This document shows positions 23,901 to 34,839 of a DNA stretch of 64,000 bases, one piece after another; position 1 is the first letter of the stretch, and each line of letters opens with the position of its first letter. Under the pieces are notes generated by a model. That model did no database searches and was not told the DNA's origin. It worked only from the letters and a program-made list of their open reading frames with translations. Both the position numbers and the translations under genes were made by a program. This DNA is from Geosiphon pyriformis (Eukaryota > Glomeromycota > Glomeromycetes > Archaeosporales > Geosiphonaceae), in the NCBI GenBank assembly GCA_016748015.1, contig JAAOMT010000031.1, positions 400,372 through 464,371 on the forward strand, read 5' to 3'.

Positions 23901-25658
23901 GTATTTCATTCATCCCCTGAGTTCCCTGGTTTGTATTCGCATTAGTTCTCTGAATAATTTTTTAGCTGGTATAGTCCGTATTTTTGCAAAATATAATCTG
24001 TCTCTGAGCAGATCTTTGAGTGATCCTTTTCATTGTCAGGGTGGGGTTCTTATGTTAGTAGTACTTGAAGAAGCTAAGTTCTGTATGTGTCTCCTTTCTC
24101 TATGTTAGTATAGTATAGCCTTTGTGGATTAGCTTTATGATTGTCATGGTACCATTTTTGATTGAAAAACTTTTAAGCACTGAGAGAAATTGGATCCTCG
24201 TGATCCAGTTCTTGATTAATTTAGTCTTTTTGTCATCTTCTTCAATAATATAACTTTTTTTCCTGTTTGTTTGTCTGTTATTAAGAGTGCTGGTGGCTCT
24301 TTGAACATTCTTGAATCTCAGAAATTTAAGTTGGTATGTGATCAGTTATCTTATGTTAGTGCTGATTGTTTGTCTGTCTATATAGATGGTTCTCTAAGAG
24401 ATTTGGGCACCATACAAAGAAAGACTGGTGCTGCTGTCTTTTTTGAAAACATTGGCCTAGGTTTGAGTGTAAAGGTTTCTGGTTTGTTGTTCTCTACTTT
24501 GGCGAAGCTACAGGTCATAGCTTTGGTATTAGAATGTGTTCTTCTTTTTAGCTTGGTATGCTTATACTCTGATAGTCAGATTGCTCTGAATGCATGCAAG
24601 TTGGAAGTGCATCTAATTTGTCTGAATTTTCACATCCAGTATTGGGTGAAGTATCAGCATATTGTGAACATTATTTGTTGCAAAAATTTGAGAGTGGAAT
24701 GACTTAAGGTAAAAGATCACTTAGGCATTGTGAGAAATGATTGTGCAGATGCTCTTGCTGTTGTTGCCTCCAACTCTGATTGGTTTCTTCCCTTCTGTTT
24801 GAAAAGACATTGTCTTTTGGCTGATGGTGATCTTGTTTCTGGTAATTCTAGACATTTTGTTTGAGATGTATTTAGATCTGTTTATTATACACATTGAGAA
24901 ATTGGTTTTGGCTCCAAGATTCTAGCAGATGATTTAATATCGAACATTAATTGGTTAAGTTTTTTTTTAGTATGGCATTCTGATTTGCATATGGCTGCAG
25001 GTTTCATGAGCAAATCCTCTGCTGGCTTGTGTACATATTTTATGAAGGCCTTACATCATTAGCTATTTGTTGCTGTTCGGAAGCAACTTTACTCTAAGCA
25101 TTACTCTAGTGTATTGTGTTTGTTTTGTGGTGATATTGAGATTTTTGATCATGTTTTCTCTTGCAAAATTGACCTTCTACCTGTTGTCAGTTGTTGAATA
25201 CCCATGCAGCTTCCTGGGAGCTGATTTTTGGTCTTTCTCATTTCTCTTTCTGTGTGTCTCAGCTTTTGTCATCTTGTGCTTTTAATGTCTCTGTATTCAC
25301 ATCTATTTTCAAAGGTTTTGTTTTTAAAGATTGGTTCTAAGAAACTGTATCTGTTTTTCATGATTTCAAACTTGCAAGTTGGAGGATTGTGAATTTTGTG
25401 CATGTTATCAGTCTCAGTTTTAAGGATTGTATTTGGTTAGTTCATGCTAAATATTAAGCTTTTATGGAAAAAAATAGGTTAATTCTGCCTGATGGTTTAA
25501 TTTCTGTTTCAATTTCTGAAATGTTATCAGGATTGTCTGCTGGTGTTGTTAGGTTACTTGGTATTGCTGACACTTTTGGTGTTCACTTTGGTTTTCATAG
25601 ATCATGTTCATTTTTTTCTGGTGTTGGTAATGATGTTTTAGTTTACATAGTTGCTTAG
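20970..25658 (+). pseudogene. LINE copy 2 ORF2 (endonuclease, reverse transcriptase, RNase H), broken
   Basis: Collinear with copy 1 ORF2. The endonuclease start (CNIRGMNNLAKQDDIVHWH) is at about 20997-21053, VLGGNFNKDD is at about 21407 (the family's catalytic Asp replaced by Asn) and FDTNHQAVFVSV at about 21628 has Asn in place of Asp before His. RT motif A is near 22920 (LQDV-stop-KTYDSVDW). The catalytic pair at 23279-23284 reads Asn-Asp, not Asp-Asp. RNase H (YIDGSLRDLG at about 24380, YSDSQIALNACK at about 24570) keeps its first Asp. It ends with TAG at 25656-25658. Many stops, mainly TAA/TAG/TGA at Gln, Trp or Arg positions, inactivate it. Confidence 0.85.
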
Positions 25659-25692
25659 TATTGTCTTGATCAGTCTGAATAGCTGGTCATAT

Positions 25693-26448
25693 TGTTACTC
25701 ATAGAAAAAAAACAGATATAAGGAAATAGTAGACCAATAAGTGAATAGTATGTAGTACGTAAGCACATTGCTCAACAATATGGAGCAATATCAGAAAACA
25801 TGACATATTGCTTAAAAAATTATAGCACATCACTCGAGAATGTGAGCAATCTTGTAGAACATCAATTATGTATATATAATGGTAGCATTAAAAGTAGAAA
25901 GAGCAGAATCCATCAATTCAAAACCTTCCACATCACAAATATTAATAAATAATTATTCACTATCCCAACCCACTCTCCACTATCACCACTTCATGTTGAT
26001 AGTAATTAATACTTAACCATGCTGGAACAATAGCTCTTGATCATATCTATTGACAGAATATTAACTTGCAATTGCTTTTGATTATGTCTTTATTTTCTTT
26101 TATTTTTTTTTATTTTTTTTTGTTATTTTTTTGGTTTTATTAAATTGATTAAGGATTAAGTGCTAAGATACAGATGTCATAGGGACTGGTAAAAGACCTG
26201 TGAAACAAGAGTAGAACACTTACAGATTTGAGAATAGCTTACCAAGAAGATTACTGGTCACCATGCTGAGAAAAAAATTCGACAGAATTGCGATTCTAAG
26301 AGGCTACTAAAAACAACTATTAAATCTCTGTTCATTATATAAAGAACTCCACAACTAAAACCTTCAAATATCAACACCTGAGTACTAACTAAGCACTAAG
26401 TTACAGATTTGTTATTTGACTTAAAACCACAAATAATCATTTGTAACA
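25693..26448 (+). repeat. Element B 5' LTR
   Basis: 756-bp direct repeat of 34840-35655, starting TGTTAC and ending GTAACA. U3 holds an imperfect ~41-bp repeat around ATTGCT/AGCAAT half-sites (about 25760-25850). A TATATATAA at about 25871 is a plausible TATA box. A T-rich run lies at about 26090-26145. Confidence 0.9.
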
Positions 26449-26450
26449 TT

Positions 26451-26467
26451 TGGTGCTTCTTATAAGG
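26451..26467 (+). other. Element B primer binding site
   Basis: TGGTGCTTCTTATAAGG begins two bases after the 5' LTR. It is complementary to a tRNA 3' end that finishes in GAAGCACCA. The first six bases are the same as in element A's site. Confidence 0.8.
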
Positions 26468-26508
26468 TATAATCCTATAAAGAACCAGCACTAACAAATA
26501 AATCAACA

Positions 26509-28400
26509 GTGGCAGAATCAGAAAGTATAGGAGCAAACCATTTAAGATTCACAAAATCCTTATTTCAATACTACTGTCAACACTTGGGATTGAACCACAA
26601 TCAGATATCAGCAGAATCACTCTTCAATTTCTATGTTAACAAAAAAATTGCCTATTTGTTAGGAACACCAGTAAACACTGAATCGGCAAGAGAAACTTTT
26701 TACCATGAATTAATCTAAAACACCAGCTTATCAACAAATTATAATTTTGCATCCATCATCATTGAGATTAATAAAAAAATTGAACATCACACACAACAAA
26801 GATACCCAATTACTTATGCCAGTAAAGGCAAAAGAAAATTACAAACACCAGCAGTAACACCTTAACGGATTCAACCACCCACTTGAAAAAAACACAGAAT
26901 TAAATCACCAACAAATCCATCATATCACTATATACCTGGAAGCACCATCAACATTACAGCAACAGATATGTCCACATTATATGCAATATCAACTTTTGGA
27001 CGATTCCTATTTTAAAGTAAACAAAGAAAAGAAGATCTTCTAGAACCATATAGTGCATATTTCGAAGGATTTAAGTCACAATCTCCAACACCATCAGAAC
27101 TTTAATCTTCACTACCACAACCAGATTTCGGAACCACAAGTCCCTGAAAAGTAACGGATTTGGAAGAAAAACAAAAAAAAGTGGAAGAAGAACAAAAAAA
27201 AGAGGAAGAAGAATCTGAAAATCAAGAATTTACTTACCAGAACCTGATCCCAAAAAACCCAAACATTGAAACCCCGAATTTTCAGACTCAGCAAAATCCA
27301 AATTTGGAAAATCCAGAAATTAAGACTTTGAATTTCCAAATGCAGCACAATCAAAATGATCACAACCCTAACATTAATAATTAACAACATTTATCTCCAG
27401 TAATCGTAATTAATTCAGCTCCACCAATCGACAAACAGCAACAACAGCTACTTCAACCACCTCAACAACCACAGCAGCCACTTCAATAGCCGTAACAACA
27501 ACTGCAACAACCAAACGTCAATCCAATGGCCTATGTTCCAATAGCAAAACTTGAGAAATTCACCAGCAAAAAAGACAATGCCCAAGTGTGGCTAAACGAT
27601 ATGGAGAAAACCATCATAGCCAATGGCTGAAATAACACCAGAGCCATGCAGGCCATTCTTTACTTTCTCCAAGATACCACCAATTTATGATATCAAAGCT
27701 TGGCTAACAAACCCCAAGATTTTGCTGCATTTAAGCTTGCATTCTTACAATACTTCAGCAACAATAATAGTATTAATTGGCTAGCAAACACTTTTACCAC
27801 TATCAAACAAAGGGAAAATGAAGCAGTCACTACTTATCTAAGATGTTTTCATAGGAATCTGCACCAGATTTAAGCAATTCAGGCTGACTATTTTACAGTG
27901 CCCCAAATTCTAAACCAATTTATTAAAGGTCTGTGCAGTAGCATCCTCCAATGCATATGTCTAATGCATCTAGCAAATCTTCAAGCCACAGTTACCAATG
28001 TCCAAGATTTTGAAGCAGCTGAACTCAAAGTTAATCATGCCCAAGCTGTTAATCTAGTGATGAATGAGTCATCTAAATTGGATTCCAAATTGAAACAATT
28101 TAGTGATTTCATCAATCAGAAATTAGAGGGATACTTAGCTGACAATTGCACAATTTATTAGCCATCCCAACAATGCAATAATTTAGGAATTACAAATTAC
28201 CCACAAAATCAGTCATGTTTCTCATCATCATCCAATCAGCCATGGCAGCAAGAAACGTGTATTTGCCACTACTGTGGTAAACAAAAACATTTGAGAATTG
28301 ATTGTTAGTTAAGAATAGAAAACCAATAATCAGGAAATCAATATTAAAACCCTGATCACAGGTTTCCAACTCTGAGTTATCAATTAAGCTCAGCAACATA
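26509..28400 (+). pseudogene. gag: Element B gag, broken
   Basis: Frames run from about 26509 (GTG GCA GAA TCA; no ATG is visible at this place) through a low-complexity, Gln/Asn/Pro-rich middle (about 27160-27530, with repeated Asn-Pro and Gln runs) into a retrotransposon gag capsid-like domain at about 27530-28160 (WLNDMEKTIIANGW-like start, then LFLQYF-like and FIKGLCSSI blocks). A zinc knuckle at 28264-28305 reads CHYCGKQKHLRIDC, a perfect C-x2-C-x4-H-x4-C, followed directly by TAG. A Gln/Pro/Ile-rich repeat region follows (28420-28560). Stops are nearly all TAA/TAG where Gln fits, for example twice in the Gln run at 27487-27495. Confidence 0.8.
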
Positions 28401-28419
28401 TCAACTGACTTATCTGCCA

Positions 28420-29290
28420 ATGACACAACAGCCAATATATCAACCACCCATATATCAATCTCCAGTTAATCCATCACAGCCACTAATAATATATCAACCA
28501 CTGCAGCCACAAATAATTTATCAAACACCTGCAATTCAAACACTGCCATCAAATCCAGCTCAAATGACATCAGGGAATCCTAAATTGAAAGTTACTCAAA
28601 ACTGGAGATTGGTGATAGTTGTTCACCAACCAATCTCCAGTTTATCCAACCAGCCATTCAGATCACAACAATTGAGTTCAGAAACTGGGTACACTCAAAA
28701 CCCGAGTTCCCAAAACTATTTAAGTCTTCTGGTTATCCCAGAAGGCACCTTACCCAACAACTGGAAACCCAAACAGAAGCAACCACTTACCAATATTCCA
28801 CCAGCCACTGTTATGGAAGACAAGTCTCTAGCAGCTATATTTCCTTTCAAAATCAAGGAACTGACAGAAACCCTGTTGTTCAGTAGAGCTGCACTCGAGA
28901 AAAAACTTATCACAGCAATGTACACAGATGCCAAAATTGATGGTCAGTCCATCAAACTGATTTTAAATAGTGGATTAGCTGGTAGCATCATCACAAGACA
29001 GCTCATGGACCAATTAGGTCACCGAGTTGATTGAGCTGCCAGTGCAAGGATAATTACTGCTAATGGAGCCACCAAGACACTAATTAGTGAAATAGATGCC
29101 CTACTTATTGAAGTCAATGGCATTATTGTACCAATTAAGGTATTAGTTATGGAAGCCACTTAGTACCAAACACTCATTAACAATGATTGGCTGTCCAAAA
29201 CCCATGTAATGCTCAATTGAAATACTCAAGAGCTTCAGTTTAGTCAAAACAGTCGATACACATGTGTACTAGCCACATGTGGCCACTTTA
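28420..29290 (+). pseudogene. Element B linker and aspartic protease, broken
   Basis: An open frame (28420-29034) carries a Gln/Pro-rich linker and then the start of a retropepsin domain: DAKIDGQSIKLILNSGLAGSIITRQ near 28927-29001. The catalytic motif Asp-Ser/Thr-Gly reads Asn-Ser-Gly, one G-to-A step (GAT to AAT). After a TGA at 29032 the same frame continues with ARIITANGATKTL and a later NNDWLSKTHVML block, which matches the second conserved block (GxDWL) of Ty3 proteases. The protease would be inactive even without the stops. It is collinear with the element A protease. Confidence 0.75.
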
Positions 29291-29599
29291 AACCCATCGA
29301 GTTTGAAGAAGAAAAAGAGAAACCTACTTGGGAAGCATACCAAGTCTTTTGAACTAATGAAGACCACAATAAGTTGCCGCCAATACTCTTCTGGGACAAC
29401 AACAATAAAAGAAAGCAGAAAAAAGAACTTACTTGGAATATTGACCAAGCCTGGGAAACTGATAATGATCAAAACAAATTAGCAAACTGGAAGTGGAAAA
29501 AAACAGACAAGGGAAAGAGAAAAGAGAAGGAAAAAAAAACCACTCCTATTAGCAGCACTTATAATTCATATGCTTACACCTCATCACAACCACCCAATT

Positions 29600-30258
29600 A
29601 TTGTCAACCAAAATTAAAATGTGTTGATTGTGGTAAGAGATTGTCATCAATGGGTGCTTGCTGTGGCAACAATGAAGAATATGCCATGGCCACAAAATTT
29701 TATTGCCACCTATGCTTTATAGAATGCTTTGGACAACCAAAATGACAAGGAAAGTAGGATAATCAACTCTGTCTCACATATGAAACTATCTTACCAGACA
29801 AAGAAATGTGGAATGACATTCCTGGGCATGGAGAAACATGTGATGAGACATGCCAGTACACCATCTTGATAAATGACTGGGTATGCAAGAAAACACCAAT
29901 TGACGATGCATAGAAAAGAGTGTTGTGACAATTGGAAGGATATTCCCACAACAAACATGAACTCTGGAGAATAGCGTATGTGAAAGCAGAAGGTGCAACA
30001 ACTAGCAAACTACTGGAAATTAAAAACAGCCCTCTATCTTTTCCTGAACCCAAATACATCCAAATTTTCAATGTCTTTGGCAACATTGAGGACAACCCAG
30101 AGGAATTTCATGAACATTACCAGTGATTAGCACCCACTAGAAAAGAGCAGAAACAATACTTGAAAGAACTAAACACCCAATTATGTGACCACTGTTTGAT
30201 CTCATGTGACTTCCAGTATTGTAATAAGTGTAATCTTATTTACAATTCATCACTACAC
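29600..30258 (+). pseudogene. Element B Cys-rich (zinc-binding-like) region between protease and dUTPase
   Basis: Two Cys-rich modules occur in frames on the plus strand. The first, 29620-29742, contains KCVDCGKRLSSMGACCGNN, then FYCHLCFIECFG. The second, about 30182-30246, has LCDHCLISCDFQYCNKCN. The C-x2-C spacing suggests paired zinc-ribbon-like folds. Between them there are stops at 29743 and 29911, and a TGA at 30122. I know no such module between protease and RT in ordinary Ty3 elements, and I can assign no function. They are too far from gag to be the nucleocapsid knuckle, which is present separately. Confidence 0.55.
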
Positions 30259-30507
30259 ATGATCTACATGATCTTAGAAGAAGACAAACCAATAAGCAAC
30301 TACACATCAGAATTGGAATCAGTTTTCAATCCCAATTCAAACTTTGACAACAATGATGATAAAAACACTAGTTCTAGCTCAGCTCAATATGGCAATAAAA
30401 GTCTCAACAATTCAGACTCTAATTCAAACCCAGAAATATACATTGTGCTTCTTGATCTCTCTAAGGAACAGAAACTCAAATAGTATAGTGATAATAATGA
30501 AAGTATT

Positions 30508-30996
30508 ATGCCTGAACATGTATATAATACTGATGCAGAGTTTGATCTGAGATATCCAGGAAAGGATGCCATCAAATTAGAACCAAATTTATGCACATGT
30601 ATTGATCTCAAAATAGCTCTGAAAATTCTAGCAACAACCATAGTTCAATTAGCATCTAGGAGTAGTCTAGCGAAAAAAAAAATCAATATCAGAGGAAGAA
30701 TAATTGACACAAAGTATATAGAAAATATTATTGCTATGTTACAAAATGATTCAGAAAAGACCTATACTATAGAGCCAAATGAAAAGATAGCACAGGCAAT
30801 ATTCCTACTTCTGGTGAAAATAGCTCAGTTAGTTTCAGTGAGAAATAGGGAAGAATTAGGAATTACTGCTAGAAGGATACAGGGATTTAGATCAATAGAT
30901 AGAATAGATATACCAGTTAATATAACAGAGGAAGAGGTTATTGACAAAGGAGAAATTATCTCAACCCATCAATCAATCTCTATTCCACCATATGAC
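30508..30996 (+). pseudogene. dUTPase (trimeric dUTP pyrophosphatase family) captured in element B
   Basis: An open frame of 163 residues shows the five dUTPase motifs in order: motif 1 DAEFDLRYP (residues 9-17), motif 2 ASRSSLA (49-55), motif 3 RGRIIDTKY (62-70, keeping the catalytic Asp and the Tyr), motif 4 NEKIAQA (91-97) and the Gly-rich motif 5 as ARRIQGFRSID (121-131). dUTPase hydrolyses dUTP to dUMP and pyrophosphate and keeps uracil out of DNA. Several conserved Gly are replaced (for example Gly to Arg twice in motif 5, Gly to Arg in motif 3), all explained by GGx to AGx. The ATG at 30508 is only the first in this frame; the domain was probably part of a Pro-Pol polyprotein. TAG ends it at 30997. 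Confidence 0.85.
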
Positions 30997-30999
30997 TAG

Positions 31000-32640
31000 T
31001 ATATATTAGTCATAAAAAAAGAAGTAAAAAATCAAGCTCAATTGTTTAAAGCAGAAGCCATTATTTGCAAATCAAGAGAGATTGGACTCATTAATCTCTA
31101 TATATCAGCCAAAAGCCCCAAAAATATCAAAATTTCTATCTACAATACAACAGAAAGTGTTATTGAAATACCAAAAGAAATTATCATTGGATATTTAACC
31201 ACCAAAGTTGAGAATCAACCACCAAACCAAATTCTAGATTTTCCACAGCTTTGTGAATATGTGGACATCACATCACAAACCATTTATGAACGAAATGAAT
31301 GTTATCTGCTCCAACCAAAACAATTGAAACAGATAAACATGGGGAATCTAGATTCATTCCAACAAATGCAATTAAAGATATTATTCAACAAATTTAATGA
31401 CATCTTTGCCAGTGAAAATGAATTTGGCAGAACCAACATAATCTAGCATCAGATTAAAACTGGAGATACAATGTCAATTAAACAAAGAGCATACAGAGTA
31501 CCACCAGCTAGTCATGAGATCATTCATCAAGAAATTAATTAAATGTTTGACAATGGGCTAATTTAGCCATCAATGAGTCTATGGTTGTTACCAGTAGTAC
31601 TAGTTCAGAAAAAAAATGGAAAAATCTGCTTTTGTGTAGACTACTGGAAACTAAATGGAGTAACAAAGAGTGATAGTTATCCAACTCCAAAGATCCAAGA
31701 ATTATTCGATGCTTTTGGAGGAAATAAATGATTCTCAACACTGGATTTAGATAGTGGTTATTAACAAGTAGCCATGAATTCAGCCAACAAAGAGAAAACA
31801 GCGTTTACCACAAAAGAGGGAAATTTTGAGTTTGAAGTCATGTCATTCGGATTAATGAATGCTCCAGCAACATTCCAATAGCTTATGGAAATTGTCTATA
31901 TTGAATTACTATGGAAATTAGTAGTCGTATACTTGGATAACACCAATGTGTTCTCAAAAACATTCAATGATCATTTGCATCATCTCCAACAAGTGTTTGA
32001 AAGATTAAAAAGAGCCGAACTAAAGCTAAATATGACCAAATGTTTCTTTGGAAAAACTGAACTCAAGTTTTTGGAACATGTGGTGAGCAAAGATGGAATC
32101 AAAACAGATCCAGATAAGATTGCAATAGTAAAAAACTTTTCAGTACCAACAAACTTGTCAGAACTAAGGGCATTTTTGGGATTCACAGGCTATTATCAAT
32201 GTTTCATCAAGGACTTTTTTAAACTAGCCCAGCCACTTCATCATTTACAAACCAAAAATGTGAAGTATAAATGGACTGAAGCTCAACAAGAGGTGTTCAA
32301 CACACTGAAAAGAAAGCTTATTCAAGCTCCAGTATTGATGTATCCAGATCACAGCAAATCATTCATCATTACTACAGATACATTAAGTTAATTATTGGGA
32401 GCAGTACTATTACAAAAAGAACCAGATGGAAGAGAACATTCAGTAGCTTATGCCAATAGAAACTTAAGTCCAGCCAAAAAGAACTATAGAACACCAGCAC
32501 TGGAACATTTAACAATCTATTGGGCAGTCATAAAATGGAGAAAATACTTGAGCCAAAAGTTTAAAATATATATGGATCACAAGGGATTGACTTCAATCCA
32601 GAAACAAAAATTTGCAGATGATTATTATGCCAGATAAAAA
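31000..32640 (+). pseudogene. pol: Element B reverse transcriptase and RNase H, broken
   Basis: After a spacer frame (31042-31443) comes the RT domain: KQRAYRVPPASHEIIHQEIN near 31481, VVLVQKKNGKICFCVDYWKLN at about 31597, FSTLDLDSGY at about 31733 and [11 protein letters not shown] at about 31850. The catalytic block at 31930-31941 reads Tyr-Leu-Asp-Asn. The thumb block LRAFLGFTGYYQCFIKDF is near 32165. RNase H (about 32360-32640) has ITTDTLS-stop-LLGAVLLQ and a DHKGLTSI block. Stops at 31444, 31540, 31564, 31729, 31762, 31879 and 32389 are TAA/TAG at Gln-like positions or TGA at a Trp/Arg-like position. The order is RT then RNase H then integrase, typical of Ty3/gypsy. Confidence 0.85.
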
Positions 32641-33790
32641 ATAGAACTTGTACCATTCAATTATACAGTACATTATAAAAAAAAAAAGACAATGGAAATG
32701 CTGACAGATTGTCACGAATGAGACAAATCTAAAAACATTTCAACTCAAAAATATATAACAAAAGATGAATACACAAAAATACCAACAACTCTAGCATTAT
32801 ATAAATACTCAATTGTTTAAGGAAAAATTATCTCAAAAAGAACAAAACAACATAAAACAGCAATCAAAATATTTCATCAATCATCAAAATATACTTTACC
32901 AAAAAAACAGAAAAAATCCAGACCAACTAACCAGAGTAATTACAGAATCAAAAAAAGAAACAATATTGTTTAACATGCACTCAGATCCAACAACAGAACA
33001 TTTTCATAAAGAAGCAATCATAAAAAGAGCCAAAAAAAGATACTATTAGCCATCAATATATCTAGACATTATCTAATATGTTCAAAGTTGTGATGCTTGT
33101 CAAAGAAGAGGTAGAACAAGACCAAATAAACCATTAAGACTAATCAAAGTGGGACAACCATTTGATCGCATTGGAATCGACTTAGTCAGACCATTAACAA
33201 TCATCAGCAGAGGCAACAGATATATTACAATAGCCATAAATTATCTCACTAAATGGCCAGAAGCAAAAGCCATTCAAAGAGCAGATGCAGAATCTGTTGC
33301 CAAATTTGTTCATCAAGATTTGATTTGTTGACATAGATGTCCAAAAGAACTATTATCAGATCAAAAAACTCACTTTGTGAACAGAACATTAGCAGAATTA
33401 AGTCAGAGATTTGGAATTAAAAGACCATTATTATCACCATACTATTCACAAACAAATGGGTTAGTTGAGAGGTTTAACTGAATATTGTGTAAAGCAATTG
33501 CCAAGATCAGTCAAAAAAATTAGGACAAATGAGATTTGTTTATACCATCAGTATTATTTGCTTATTGGACAATGAAGCAAGACACTACATAAGCAACACC
33601 ATTTGAATTAGTATATAGTAGAACAGCAACATTACCAGTTGAGATGGAAGTCACCACTTATCTAACAGAACCAATAACTAAAGACAATTTTCAGGAAATA
33701 TTGCTAAAAAAAACATATGACTTAATGAAAACATTAGAAAATAAATGGTGAAGAGCAGCTGATAACATCCAGAAGTCACAAGAAAAACAA
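32641..33790 (+). pseudogene. Element B integrase, broken
   Basis: An 11-A run at about 32677-32687 shifts the frame: NADRLSRMRQ continues one base out of phase. The zinc module follows at about 33000-33110 (H near HFHKEAIIKRAKKRYY, then CDACQRR), then the catalytic core FDRIGIDLVRPLTI (first Asp), ELLSDQKTHFVN (second Asp, about 33347) and YYSQTNGLVERFN (Glu, about 33440-33472), so the DDE residues themselves are intact. TGA stops at 33331 and 33479 stand where Arg is expected in the family (CGA to TGA). The core ends with AYWTMKQDTT and FELVYSRTATLPVEME. Confidence 0.8.
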
Positions 33791-34822
33791 AGATAATCAA
33801 CTACCAGACAAACCAGTTGAATTCAAGATTGAAGACAAAGTATTTCTACATTATGTCAAAGCGGAAAAACAATAGAATGGAAAATTTGACCCCAAATGGG
33901 ACAGACCATTTTACATAGAAAAAATTCTTGGAAATAGAGCTTATAAATTAAGATGAGACAACAAAATCTTAACCAAAGCAGCACATGGTGATTGACTAAA
34001 ACCATATTACCAAATAGCATTATCATCCACCAATAACATTCCACAATTGGAAGTACAATGAATACTAGTTTAACCAAATAAGATTCCATGAGATCTGGAA
34101 CTAATCATAATTATTGGACCAAACACATAATATCAAACAAGAAAAGAGTATATAAAGACACAGTATATGTGACAAAGGCAACCAAAAAAAATGGAAATAC
34201 CAGATCATATTCATGTTATAGCTCAACAATTGTTCTAGGCCTTAAGTAAACAACAGTTAGACATGGAAATTGTCATTAACAAACAAATAATTTACTATCG
34301 AAACACCCAAAGAAAGACAAAGAACACACCATATCAGCAACCACCAAAAAATGATAAAAACTGATCAGATAACATAATAGAAAAAGTAAAAAACACTTTT
34401 GGGAAAATACTTATTATAGCACCAACAAAAAAACTTACAAAAGAGAATTAAAAGCAATAGACAAAACAACTTCCAATATGATACTGTTACTACCAGTTAA
34501 GTCGAAAGTTAAATATTCAAGAGTTGTATATTGACAAATCCAAGAGAATATTTAACCAAAACATAATACAGCAAATTGAAGAATTTATTGGAAAAAAGAC
34601 AAATTCGACACTACATGTGAGAACAATTTATTGACTGCACAACATATTTCAGAACTACCCAGAAATACTGTTACACTCTGACATGGAAATTATAACCATT
34701 AATCAATGGGAAAGAATAAACAATGTACAAGTAGAAGATGTAAAAAATAAAGTCGAACAAACAATACTAGAAAAAGAAGTATTGGAGCTAATTCAAAATA
34801 AAGATTTCAACAGAGCTCAATA
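33791..34822 (+). pseudogene. Element B integrase C-terminal domain and long tail, broken
   Basis: About 1 kb between the integrase core and the purine tract. It begins with a GPY/F-like module (KFDPKWDRPFYIEKILGNRAYKLR near 33883-33951) and continues, broken by stops, in Gln/Asn/Ile/Lys-rich sequence to about 34823. No chromodomain signature is visible. The tail is collinear in one frame for long stretches, so it was probably coding (extended integrase tail or extra ORF). Stops are TAA/TAG/TGA at Gln/Trp/Arg-like sites. Confidence 0.5.
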
Positions 34823-34839
34823 TTAAAAAAAAAAGATAA
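34823..34839 (+). other. Element B polypurine tract
   Basis: A run of ten or more A followed by GATAA lies against the 3' LTR. Element A's tract also ends in GATAA. It is weaker than a G-containing tract, and G-to-A decay may have changed it. Confidence 0.6.

Larger units (their letters stand above)
18250..25692 (+). mobile_element. LINE copy 2, interrupted in its 3' UTR by element B
   Basis: Same family and strand as copy 1. It starts with a long AT-rich 5' UTR that matches a separate fragment near 60190-60430, then ORF1 (about 19150-20969), ORF2 (about 20970-25658) and a 3' UTR cut at 25692 by element B. The remainder of its 3' UTR is at 35656-35750. The two copies are collinear but well diverged, so this is an adjacent insertion or an old duplication, not a recent one. 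Stops and substitutions show the same C-to-T/G-to-A bias. Confidence 0.85.

Noticed and set aside
26509-34822. Ciliate-like reassignment of TAA/TAG to Gln (stops fall at Gln positions)
   Set aside because: TGA stops at Trp/Arg positions, missense G-to-A changes at catalytic sites and a frameshift occur too, and the intact host-like genes (43141-45109, 49480-50977) have no internal TAA/TAG and end at normal stops. Mutation explains all of it.
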